The translations under genes and the position numbers were made by a program. The notes below the pieces were generated by a model, which was not told the DNA's origin, made no database searches, and worked only from the letters and a program-made list of their open reading frames with translations. A DNA stretch of 39,592 nt from a virus: positions 1 to 39,592 of the IMG/VR virus record IMGVR_UViG_3300044633_001422, one strand, 5' to 3'. Shown piece after piece: positions 13,340 to 18,902 of this stretch; position 1 is the stretch's first letter, and each line of letters opens with the position of its first letter.

Positions 13340-13807
13340 TTACAGGACGTTCTTCAGATCGTCCAGTGACAGCGAGTCCGGAGCAGCGAGACCCAGTGGA
13401 TCATCCGACTGCCTAACCTCCGGCTCCGAGTCCTCATCGAGGACAGGCTTCTCCACCGCGTCCAGATGGATACCGGCCTTCTTGGCGGCCGCCTTGAGGC
13501 GATCGAGGCGATCCGCATCAGGCTTGGCCGTCTTCACGACCGCCTTCGTCGCGGTGCGCTTCGTGGCCGTCTTGGCCTTGGTGGGGGCCTTCTCGACCAC
13601 GCCGGTGGCGAGACCACGCTTCGCGAAGTCGCGGTACCACGCGCGGGCGTACGACATGGTCATCGAGAGGTCCTTCGCGATGACCGCGCAGGTCTCATGC
13701 ATCGGCTTGTCGCCGTTTGCGTTCATGATATCCTTGACCGCCTGAGTGGTCGAGCCGCGCTTGGTGTCCGTCATGGTGTTGTCCTTGGTTTGGTTGGTGT
13801 TGGTCAT
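13340..13807 (-). CDS. SYARAWYRD-type putative DNA-binding protein (copy 1)
   Basis: 155 aa. Residues about 20-70 carry DIMNANGDKPMHETCAV, DLSMTMSYARAWYRDFAKRG, which look like a helix-turn-helix, followed by a Lys/Ala/Thr-rich linker of histone-like character and an acidic tail. A paralogue is at 16260-16619. I infer a nucleoid-associated or regulatory DNA-binding protein. ATG 13807 lies 7 nt after TAGAAT; a second ATG in frame 11 codons on (MTDTK) is an alternative. Confidence 0.7.
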   Translation of the reverse strand: MTNTNQTKDNTMTDTKRGSTTQAVKDIMNANGDKPMHETCAVIAKDLSMTMSYARAWYRDFAKRGLATGVVEKAPTKAKTATKRTATKAVVKTAKPDADRLDRLKAAAKKAGIHLDAVEKPVLDEDSEPEVRQSDDPLGLAAPDSLSLDDLKNVL

Positions 13808-13814
13808 TATGATC

Positions 13815-13843
13815 ATTCTACACCGCAACGACGGCAATGTACA
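13815..13843 (-). promoter_or_regulatory. Leaderless early promoter with upstream box
   Basis: TGTACA (13838-13843), 17 bp, TAGAAT (13815-13820), GATCATA, ATG; upstream GAAATAAACGAACCGC. Confidence 0.82.
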
Positions 13844-13870
13844 ACAAAAAGAGCGGTTCGTTTATTTCAA

Positions 13871-14506
13871 TTATGCCGTCTTAGCGGTAACATTGTTACC
13901 GAGAAGCTTGAGGCAGAGGGGGCAGGTGACAGGGGTCATTCCCTTGTACGACACCCGAGTCTTCGACTGGTTGGACCTGAAGGAGAAGTGGCCGTTCTGG
14001 GACCGCGTGGAGCGGCACAAAAGCGGAGCGCCATGTCCACCATCACCACTGGCCGGGGCGTGCACCGGACGCGGCTTACGCGGGAGTTTGGCCTTCGCAA
14101 TGGCCTTCTTCTCGGACTTGTACATCTCGGCACCAACCGGCCGGTACCGGGCACCAGAGATGTGGCCGCGGCCATAGTTGAAGGCCTCGAGCTTCCGGTT
14201 GGACTGGAGCCACTTACGGACTACGTCCAGGAAGGTCACGCGGGGGGATCCGGTCGAGATCCGGACCTGATTGAGCCCGTAGGACGTCCCATCCGCGTTG
14301 TCGTCCCCGAGCTTGGGGCGCGGCTTGCCCTTCAGATCGAAGCTCAGGAAGTGGCGGGCCTGACGCTCGAGGTCCGACGCGGTCAGGTAGTACGTGTTGC
14401 CGCGGAAGTCGCGGCCAGCCGCACGGTCCGCCATGTTGCGGGCCCAGAGGAAGTCCCACGCGTCCGAGATGAGTTTGGGGAGATTGGTCTTCTGTGTCTT
14501 TTTCAT
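13871..14506 (-). CDS. Zinc-finger-like basic protein (211 aa)
   Basis: Largest gene of the array. N-terminal helical part (KLISDAWDFLWARN), a central basic region, and a C-terminal part with LLCRSTRSQNGHFSF and TPVTCPLCLKLL, which supplies Cys and His ligands typical of phage C-H-CxxC zinc ribbons. No catalytic motif recognised. Leaderless from 14513-14541, divergent from the plus-strand gene at 14676. Confidence 0.7.
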   Translation of the reverse strand: MKKTQKTNLPKLISDAWDFLWARNMADRAAGRDFRGNTYYLTASDLERQARHFLSFDLKGKPRPKLGDDNADGTSYGLNQVRISTGSPRVTFLDVVRKWLQSNRKLEAFNYGRGHISGARYRPVGAEMYKSEKKAIAKAKLPRKPRPVHAPASGDGGHGAPLLCRSTRSQNGHFSFRSNQSKTRVSYKGMTPVTCPLCLKLLGNNVTAKTA

Positions 14507-14512
14507 ATTCTA

Positions 14513-14541
14513 AATATACACCCTAACGAGGCTGTTGTACA
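14513..14541 (-). promoter_or_regulatory. Leaderless early promoter, left arm of a divergent pair
   Basis: TGTACA (14536-14541), 17 bp, TATATT (14513-14518), ATG 14506; upstream GAAACAATCGAACCGC. Back to back with 14641-14669. Confidence 0.82.
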
Positions 14542-14640
14542 ACGAATTGTGCGGTTCGATTGTTTCAAAGATCACTCGGGCCACGAAATTTTATTTCGCT
14601 GGTCTCCACATCTTTGAAACATTATTACCGCTCTTTTCGT

Positions 14641-14669
14641 TGTACATCACCCTCGAACTAAGGTAGAAT
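14641..14669 (+). promoter_or_regulatory. Leaderless early promoter on plus strand
   Basis: TGTACA (14641-14646), 17 bp, TAGAAT (14664-14669), GAGCTT, ATG 14676; upstream box GAAACATTATTACCGC. Mirror image of the minus-strand modules, proving that the motif is orientation-bound to its gene. Confidence 0.86.
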
Positions 14670-14675
14670 GAGCTT

Positions 14676-14939
14676 ATGAATACGAACAAGCGCGCCGCGG
14701 ACGTTATCCGCGCTCTCATGGTCGTCACCAAGACCGGTGGCCGTCTCTATTCAGACAAGACCAAGTTCGGTCGATCGATCAAGGTCACCGGCTGGCCGGA
14801 TTACGCATACGAGACCGCAGTGCGAGTGCTCGAGCGATACGGGTACGAAGCCACGATCTCGTGCAAAGTCCGGAAGCGGGCCCGCCACATTGGATATTGT
14901 GCTGTCACCAGGCTTCATGTGAACCATAAGGTAGCCTAG
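14676..14939 (+). CDS. Small basic protein on the plus strand (87 aa)
   Basis: One of very few plus-strand genes. N-terminus MNTNKRAADVIRALMVV; basic throughout, with alternating strands and helices. Leaderless. Followed by a 10-bp hairpin at 14952-14984. Not recognised. Confidence 0.72.
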   Translation: MNTNKRAADVIRALMVVTKTGGRLYSDKTKFGRSIKVTGWPDYAYETAVRVLERYGYEATISCKVRKRARHIGYCAVTRLHVNHKVA

Positions 14940-14951
14940 AACAACGCACCG

Positions 14952-14984
14952 GCTAAATCCCTGAAAATACGTCGGGGATTTAGC
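14952..14984 (+). terminator. Hairpin after plus-strand gene
   Basis: Arms GCTAAATCCC (14952-14961) and complement (14975-14984) with a 13-nt loop, 13 nt beyond the stop. No T tract. Confidence 0.6.
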
Positions 14985-15094
14985 AATGATATCAACACGT
15001 TGGGGACGCGAGAAATCGCGTTTTTTCGCGTTTCTAGCTTTGGTGTAGGCAACCTAGGGCCCCTCTGTGTTAACTGCGGCGAAAAACGCGAAGA
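14985..15094. other. Noncoding spacer between convergent genes
   Basis: No gene. It contains the self-complementary words CGCGTTTTTTCGCG and GCGAAAAACGCG, which can also pair with each other, so the spacer is likely structured in either transcript. Confidence 0.5.
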
Positions 15095-15122
15095 AACGGC
15101 TTAGCATTTACGCTAAGCCGTT
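15095..15122. terminator. Terminator between convergent genes
   Basis: Perfect 11-bp stem AACGGCTTAGC and complement, 6-nt loop, 11 nt after the stop of the 15134 gene. A TTTT run lies close to the stem on the plus-strand side. Confidence 0.8.
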
Positions 15123-15133
15123 GTTTTCGTTGG

Positions 15134-15526
15134 TTATTCCCAGTTCGTAATGCCGGTAACATTGGAATAGTCGAGACCGAACTCGTATGCGAGCGTTACG
15201 AGCCGCTCACGGAGGCCTTCGGCATCATCGGAGTAGTCATGGGCGTACTGAAGCTGATCGAACAGCTTGGCACGACCTTCGACCGTGATACCGGATGCCT
15301 CTAGAGCGTGATGTACGCTCTCAGCGAAAGCCGGCATGGTCTCGAGCTCGGGAGTGTAAGCCTCGTCCTTGATCAGGCAGCCGATCGCACACATGTCACC
15401 ATTCGGTGCACGGTACATACAGTCAGGCACTGCGCCGCCGGGGGCATGCTGGTCGACAGTGACCGAGCGATGGCCCTGCTTGATGAAGTGAGCGACTACG
15501 CGGTCGAAGATTTCTTGATCAGTCAT
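15134..15526 (-). CDS. CAVGCLIKDE family protein (copy 3)
   Basis: 130 aa, MTDQEIFDRVVAHF, then CMYRAPNGDMCAIGCLIKDEAY. Third copy of the family also found at 5749-6147 and 6147-6512, here with GC-rich codon use like its neighbours, so the duplication is old. Second gene of a two-gene operon from 15809. Confidence 0.76.
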   Translation of the reverse strand: MTDQEIFDRVVAHFIKQGHRSVTVDQHAPGGAVPDCMYRAPNGDMCAIGCLIKDEAYTPELETMPAFAESVHHALEASGITVEGRAKLFDQLQYAHDYSDDAEGLRERLVTLAYEFGLDYSNVTGITNWE

Positions 15527-15530
15527 GAGA

Positions 15531-15809
15531 TTAGTCCTTGAAGGGGATGATGATTTCGTCGTCGAACTCGGGGTCATCGAAGAGATCGATGAAGTACTCA
15601 CCATCCATCTGGAGGTTCGTCGGATCCGCACGAAAGCGGTCCATCTGAGTCTCGTAGTAGAACTCGATGAGATCTCCATGACTCAGCTGATTGAGGGACA
15701 TGTCGATCACGAGCTCTGCCGCGTCATTGAACGCGACCTTGTCGGTAGTGACTTTCGGGAGCAGGACCTTGAGGCGCTGCGCGGTTTCGATCGGATCATT
15801 CGTATTCAT
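15531..15809 (-). CDS. Acidic hypothetical protein (92 aa)
   Basis: MNTNDPIETAQRLKVLLPK, then a helical acidic protein ending FDDEIIIPFKD. Leaderless (ATG 6 nt after TAGAAT). Coupled to the copy-3 gene downstream. Not recognised. Confidence 0.68.
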   Translation of the reverse strand: MNTNDPIETAQRLKVLLPKVTTDKVAFNDAAELVIDMSLNQLSHGDLIEFYYETQMDRFRADPTNLQMDGEYFIDLFDDPEFDDEIIIPFKD

Positions 15810-15815
15810 AAGTTC

Positions 15816-15844
15816 ATTCTACCTTAGTTCGAGGGTGATGTACA
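15816..15844 (-). promoter_or_regulatory. Leaderless early promoter with upstream box
   Basis: TGTACA (15839-15844), 17 bp, TAGAAT (15816-15821), GAACTT, ATG; upstream GAAATAAAAGAACCGC. Confidence 0.86.
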
Positions 15845-15873
15845 CTAGAAAGTGCGGTTCTTTTATTTCAATT

Positions 15874-16155
15874 TCACCCGAGCTGGGGATCGATCGTGCA
15901 CTCGGGCTCTTCGACGTTGTATCGAGCCCAGTTGTTCCAGAGCCACTTCTGCGCGGCCTCGAGCGTATCCATGATGGCGTCCTCGTTCGTCGAGATCGTC
16001 CAGTACTGGCCGGTGACTTCCATGAACTGGATGAACGAGCCATCCGCGTCGAAGATGTAGCCAGACGGCTGACCGTCCTCGAAGAAGTCGACCTCTTCCG
16101 AGAGATCGAGGACGAAACGCCGCGAGGCAACCCACTTGTCATATGCTGTATTCAT
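15874..16155 (-). CDS. Hypothetical protein ending IDPQLG (93 aa)
   Basis: Acidic alpha/beta protein. The last residues (TIDPQLG) are identical to the end of the 17022-17243 product (QIDPQLG), and the nucleotides after both genes match, so the two loci share a duplicated 3' end plus promoter. Leaderless. Confidence 0.68.
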   Translation of the reverse strand: MNTAYDKWVASRRFVLDLSEEVDFFEDGQPSGYIFDADGSFIQFMEVTGQYWTISTNEDAIMDTLEAAQKWLWNNWARYNVEEPECTIDPQLG

Positions 16156-16161
16156 AAGCCT

Positions 16162-16190
16162 ATTCTACACTCGTTAGCGGGTAATGTACA
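16162..16190 (-). promoter_or_regulatory. Leaderless early promoter with upstream box
   Basis: TGTACA (16185-16190), 17 bp, TAGAAT (16162-16167), AGGCTT, ATG; upstream GAAACATAAGAACCGC. Confidence 0.85.
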
Positions 16191-16199
16191 ACGAAATAT

Positions 16200-16225
16200 G
16201 CGGTTCTTATGTTTCAAAGAACCGC
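16200..16225 (-). terminator. Hairpin built from promoter upstream box
   Basis: GCGGTTCTT/AAGAACCGC as at 12471-12496, following the 16260-16619 gene. Confidence 0.6.
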
Positions 16226-16259
16226 ACTCGTAGGTAATAATGTTATAGTGGCTGAGGCG

Positions 16260-16619
16260 TTACGCGGCCGCGGCGCCGGCTTCCGCCGACGCTTCCGGCG
16301 CGTTCACGACCGCCTTCATGGCCTTCCGCTTCGCGCGGAGCGCCTTGAGCTCAGCCTTGGTCGGCTTCTTCGCGATCTCGCCCGACGCCTTGCCGCGGCG
16401 GACCATGTCGCGGTACCAGGCACGCGCGTAGCTCGTGGTGATCGAGAGCTCGCGGGCGATGATTTCCGACACGACGTGCATCGGCTTGTCGGAGTAGTTC
16501 TCCATGATGTCGCACACGACCGCGGTCGGCTGACCGAAGCTCATGGTCGCGGACAGGATCTTGTTGTTCGTCTTCGGGGTCGTCGGGGCAGTCGTGGTCG
16601 TGTTGAGGTCGGTCGTCAT
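16260..16619 (-). CDS. SYARAWYRD-type putative DNA-binding protein (copy 2)
   Basis: 119 aa: Thr-rich leader segment, then DIMENYSDKPMHVVSEII..SITTSYARAWYRDMVRRG and a Lys/Ala tail. Paralogue of the 13340-13807 product. I start at ATG 16619 behind AAGGAA; upstream ATG in the same frame is inside the -10 box and cannot be transcribed. Uses the class-B leader (ATTGATTGAG). Confidence 0.72.
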   Translation of the reverse strand: MTTDLNTTTTAPTTPKTNNKILSATMSFGQPTAVVCDIMENYSDKPMHVVSEIIARELSITTSYARAWYRDMVRRGKASGEIAKKPTKAELKALRAKRKAMKAVVNAPEASAEAGAAAA

Positions 16620-16680
16620 TTTCAAAGTTCCTTGAAGTGGCGCACTCGGCGCCGTGGGGTTGGTCTCAATCAATATAGTC

Positions 16681-16709
16681 ATTCTACTACGCTACTAAGC
16701 TGTTGTACA
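16681..16709 (-). promoter_or_regulatory. Class-B early promoter with leader
   Basis: TGTACA (16704-16709), 17 bp, TAGAAT (16681-16686), then a 60-nt leader beginning GACTATATTGATTGAG; box GAACCGC upstream. Confidence 0.82.
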
Positions 16710-16743
16710 CTCTTTTCAGCGGTTCTTTTATTTCTTTGTTGGC

Positions 16744-16759
16744 AAAGAACCGGTTCTTT
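16744..16759. repeat. Perfect 16-bp palindrome AAAGAACCGGTTCTTT
   Basis: Two promoter upstream boxes fused head to head, just upstream of promoter 16681-16709 and after the stop of the 16766 gene. Could be a terminator stem or a dimer binding site. Confidence 0.85.
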
Positions 16760-16765
16760 TATTAC

Positions 16766-16957
16766 CTAGGCCTTAACGACCTTCACGTACTTCGAGAAGT
16801 CGCCGAAACCGGCGTCCGCAACCTCGAGCTCGAGGCCATGGCTGCGCAGCTGCGCGTCCAGGAGTTGGAGAACGCCCATGCGGACGTCCATCTCGACGTA
16901 GCCCGCGGGGGTCTGGTAGTCGAAGGTCTCAAGATCACTGATCAGGATTGTTTTCAT
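16766..16957 (-). CDS. Small hypothetical protein (63 aa)
   Basis: MKTILISDLETFDYQ, alpha/beta, ends with a Lys-Val-rich tail. Leaderless, monocistronic. Not recognised. Confidence 0.64.
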   Translation of the reverse strand: MKTILISDLETFDYQTPAGYVEMDVRMGVLQLLDAQLRSHGLELEVADAGFGDFSKYVKVVKA

Positions 16958-16963
16958 ATTCCA

Positions 16964-16992
16964 ATTCTACTGCAAGTCGCGGTTGGTGTACA
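16964..16992 (-). promoter_or_regulatory. Leaderless early promoter with upstream box
   Basis: TGTACA (16987-16992), 17 bp, TAGAAT (16964-16969), TGGAAT, ATG. Confidence 0.85.
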
Positions 16993-17021
16993 CAGTTAAG
17001 TGCGGTTCTTTTATTTCAATT

Positions 17022-17243
17022 TCACCCGAGCTGGGGATCGATTTGAGCGGCCAGTTCGTCCGCATCGATCGCCTCGTAGAGCGCGCACGAAAGGCCGAAC
17101 ATGTAGCTATAGCGGCCATATTCTTCCGCGCTCAGCTTCTCGGAACTCTCGAGGACGTCCTGGGCAAGAAGCCCGTCCACTTCGATCTGGTTGAGAAGAT
17201 CCAGCGTCCGCTGGCCGATAAGGTAGGGGTTTTTGTTAATCAT
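17022..17243 (-). CDS. Small acidic protein ending IDPQLG (73 aa)
   Basis: Helical, acidic. C-terminal DPQLG plus following bases repeat those of the 15874 gene. Leaderless. Not recognised. Confidence 0.66.
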   Translation of the reverse strand: MINKNPYLIGQRTLDLLNQIEVDGLLAQDVLESSEKLSAEEYGRYSYMFGLSCALYEAIDADELAAQIDPQLG

Positions 17244-17249
17244 TAGCCT

Positions 17250-17278
17250 ATTCTACTGCAGGTCGAGGGTGTTGTACA
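17250..17278 (-). promoter_or_regulatory. Leaderless early promoter with upstream box
   Basis: TGTACA (17273-17278), 17 bp, TAGAAT (17250-17255), AGGCTA, ATG. Confidence 0.85.
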
Positions 17279-17309
17279 ACGAAATATGCGGTTCGTTTAT
17301 TTCTTTGTG

Positions 17310-17444
17310 GCGGCCGTTCCGGTTCGTTTGTTACCGGCCGGCTAGCCGCGTATTGCCTCGCTGGGGCGGGCTTCCGGGCGCGAGGTAGCTAGCTGCCTAG
17401 GCTCCCCGGCTCCTACCAGGGCCGCCCAGCGCGGCCGCTGAGGG
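17310..17444. other. GC-rich structured noncoding patch
   Basis: No open frame. Right after the stop at 17445 the minus strand can fold GCCC-AGCG hairpins around GCGGCCGC, and CCTCGC/GCGAGG closes a larger loop. It holds the 19-nt element GGTAGCTAGCTGCCTAGGC (17384-17402), which recurs at 18168-18186. Candidate small RNA or 3' UTR structure. Confidence 0.5.
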
Positions 17445-17645
17445 CTACTTCATGGGTACTACCCAGATCGTCATCGGGCCATCCGCCCAATCCAGCTGGG
17501 TCTGGGCCCACGTCTCGGCCTCTTCGACCTTCTCGTGCACGAAGTAGTCGAACTGACCACCATCGCAGTCCGTTCCGGCGATCCGGATCTGGACGAACCC
17601 GTTGCGGGCGTACGCGACGATGTCGGCTTTGTTGAGAATGTCCAT
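17445..17645 (-). CDS. Small hypothetical protein (66 aa)
   Basis: ATG 17645 behind AGGATC that overlaps the upstream stop. Contains FDYFVHEKVEEAETWAQTQL, a strand-helix pattern of small phage proteins. Second gene of the 17880 operon. Confidence 0.64.
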   Translation of the reverse strand: MDILNKADIVAYARNGFVQIRIAGTDCDGGQFDYFVHEKVEEAETWAQTQLDWADGPMTIWVVPMK

Positions 17646-17655
17646 GATGTTGATC

Positions 17656-17880
17656 CTACTTGCTGTTGAAGATGAAGTCGCCGAGGGCCTGGAACTGGAA
17701 GTAGTTCTCGACCCGAATTTCAAAGGCCGCCACTTCGCCGAAGTCGCCGCTTTCGACGAACGAGTACGCGATCTTGTTCTCGATCAAGACGCCGAAGATG
17801 TCGTTCCCGTCCGCATTCAGAAGGACGCCGCCATCCGCAAGGAAGTCGACCGTGAGCTTGATAGTGATTGGTGTGTTCAT
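17656..17880 (-). CDS. Hypothetical protein (74 aa)
   Basis: MNTPITIKLTVDFLADGGVLLN: beta-rich, acidic, not recognised. Leaderless; part of a divergent promoter pair with the damaged plus-strand unit at 18013. Confidence 0.66.
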   Translation of the reverse strand: MNTPITIKLTVDFLADGGVLLNADGNDIFGVLIENKIAYSFVESGDFGEVAAFEIRVENYFQFQALGDFIFNSK

Positions 17881-17886
17881 ATGCCC

Positions 17887-17915
17887 ATTCTACTGCGACA
17901 CCGCGGTCTTGTACA
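17887..17915 (-). promoter_or_regulatory. Leaderless early promoter, divergent pair
   Basis: TGTACA (17910-17915), 17 bp, TAGAAT (17887-17892), GGGCAT, ATG; box reads TTACGCG. Confidence 0.82.
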
Positions 17916-18012
17916 CTGCGAATCGCGTAATATTGTTTCAAAGATACCTAGGGAAGCGAAATTTTATTACAGTGGCGCGCCGCAATGAGTCACTTTATTA
18001 CGCGATTCGCTA

Positions 18013-18041
18013 TGTACACCAGCCTCGACTGGCTATAGAAT
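18013..18041 (+). promoter_or_regulatory. Plus-strand early promoter without a start codon
   Basis: TGTACA (18013-18018), 17 bp, TAGAAT (18036-18041), GGGGTT, then ATA (18048-18050) exactly where all sister promoters have ATG. Confidence 0.78.
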
Positions 18042-18280
18042 GGGGTTATAACGCACGGGCAATCCGCGGCGGGGGCTGGAGTCAACCAGCAGGGAAGCCA
18101 CCAGACCTGGGGTTTTTCTGGACCCCCAAACCCGCGTAACGCGGCCACAGATCGGACCCCGGGGCAAGGTAGCTAGCTCCCTAGGCGCGAACCGTGGCCG
18201 ATGTGGGCATGGATACGAGGCCGCGCCACCGGTGGGGCCACCGCGGTTCTTTTGTTACAAGAAACCGCAGTTCATTGAAA
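18042..18280 (+). other. Noncoding region behind the start-less promoter
   Basis: A frame from the ATA runs about 42 codons to a TAG and could be a decayed gene. The RNA would be very GC-rich with stems such as CCGCG/CGCGG and TGGGGT/ACCCCC, and carries the second copy of the GGTAGCTAGCT-CCTAGGC element (18168-18186), ending in a GCGGTTCTT/AAGAAACCGC hairpin (18243-18268). It may be a small RNA gene or a pseudogene. Confidence 0.45.
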
Positions 18281-18309
18281 TGTATTTTCGGCCGATTGCG
18301 TAGTAGAAT
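18281..18309 (+). promoter_or_regulatory. Plus-strand early-type promoter (TGTATT variant)
   Basis: TGTATT (18281-18286), 17 bp, TAGAAT (18304-18309), then ATGATG at 18317. Points toward the convergent 18402 gene. Confidence 0.62.
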
Positions 18310-18316
18310 ATACTAT

Positions 18317-18580
18317 ATGATGAATAAAGCGAGCGAGTTCACAGCTACCCATAGTATGGAACAAACCAAGAACGGGAGGCGGTATCTTTTCGGAACCGCG
18401 GTTACCGCGGGATACCGTAGCCCCCGAACCAGGGAACCATGGCGCTCGATGGGGCTTCTTGGAATTCCACGTCGATCATCGGGTTCACGGAATAAATTAT
18501 GGCCGCTTCCTGAATGTTGCGGCGCACGTATTCCTCTGCGTCCTGGGCGGAGTGGGCCTTCACCACCTTCGAGAACTTAG
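18317..18580 (+). pseudogene. Truncated plus-strand gene remnant
   Basis: ATGATG with promoter opens MMNKASEFTATHSMEQTKN..., but after about 30 codons the frame runs antisense into the coding 18402-18638 gene and its composition changes to antisense-like. I read it as the 5' stump of a gene whose body has been lost. It ends up making RNA antisense to the downstream minus-strand gene. Confidence 0.4.
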
Positions 18581-18638
18581 TGGCCCCTGATTCCGAATTC
18601 AGGACCCCACGGACCAGGAACTTCCGTTTCTCAGTCAT
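18402..18638 (-). CDS. Small hypothetical protein (78 aa)
   Basis: MTEKRKFLVRGVLNSE, then KVVKAHSAQDAEEYVRRNIQEA: the strand-helix pattern VRG...VxAxSxxxAexyvR of a common small phage domain. Start overlaps the preceding TGA (TGATG). Function unknown. Confidence 0.68.
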   Translation of the reverse strand: MTEKRKFLVRGVLNSESGATKFSKVVKAHSAQDAEEYVRRNIQEAAIIYSVNPMIDVEFQEAPSSAMVPWFGGYGIPR

Positions 18639-18823
18639 CACGGGGACTCCGGCTTATCGAGCGTGAAGAGCCAGTGGAAGAAGAAAGCGGACGCCAGTGG
18701 GCCGGTGGTGGCGAGTGCGAGGATAATCCATGCCGGCACCCCGGTATACATCATCGAAGCGGCTCCAAATGCCACCAAGAATCCGGAGCAATACCCGGCA
18801 TAAAATATGTCGCTGAACTTCAT
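18638..18823 (-). CDS. Small membrane protein (61 aa)
   Basis: Two hydrophobic helices (about 8-26 and 31-53), a short loop and a charged tail (LDKPESP). Start behind AGAGGAAG. Promoter at 18862-18890 is not of the phage TGTACA type. Family unknown. Confidence 0.68.
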   Translation of the reverse strand: MKFSDIFYAGYCSGFLVAFGAASMMYTGVPAWIILALATTGPLASAFFFHWLFTLDKPESP

Positions 18824-18861
18824 TTTTCTTCCTCTTACAATGATATCGCTGGTTTTTAACT

Positions 18862-18890
18862 AGTATAGATACACATCGTGAATTTGTCTT
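18862..18890 (-). promoter_or_regulatory. Possible host-type sigma70 promoter
   Basis: AAGACA (18885-18890), 17 bp, TATACT (18862-18867), with a 39-nt leader and a good ribosome-binding site. Differs from the TGTACA class. Confidence 0.45.
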
Positions 18891-18902
18891 CTCAGATCCT
18901 AA

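Noticed and set aside
13466-14617. A 383-codon open frame on the plus strand
   Set aside because: It is antisense to two minus-strand genes with promoters and good starts. GC-rich third positions keep the opposite strand open.
16255-16770. A 186-codon plus-strand frame rich in Arg/Leu
   Set aside because: Antisense shadow of the SYARAWYRD gene at 16260-16619; no promoter or ribosome-binding site.
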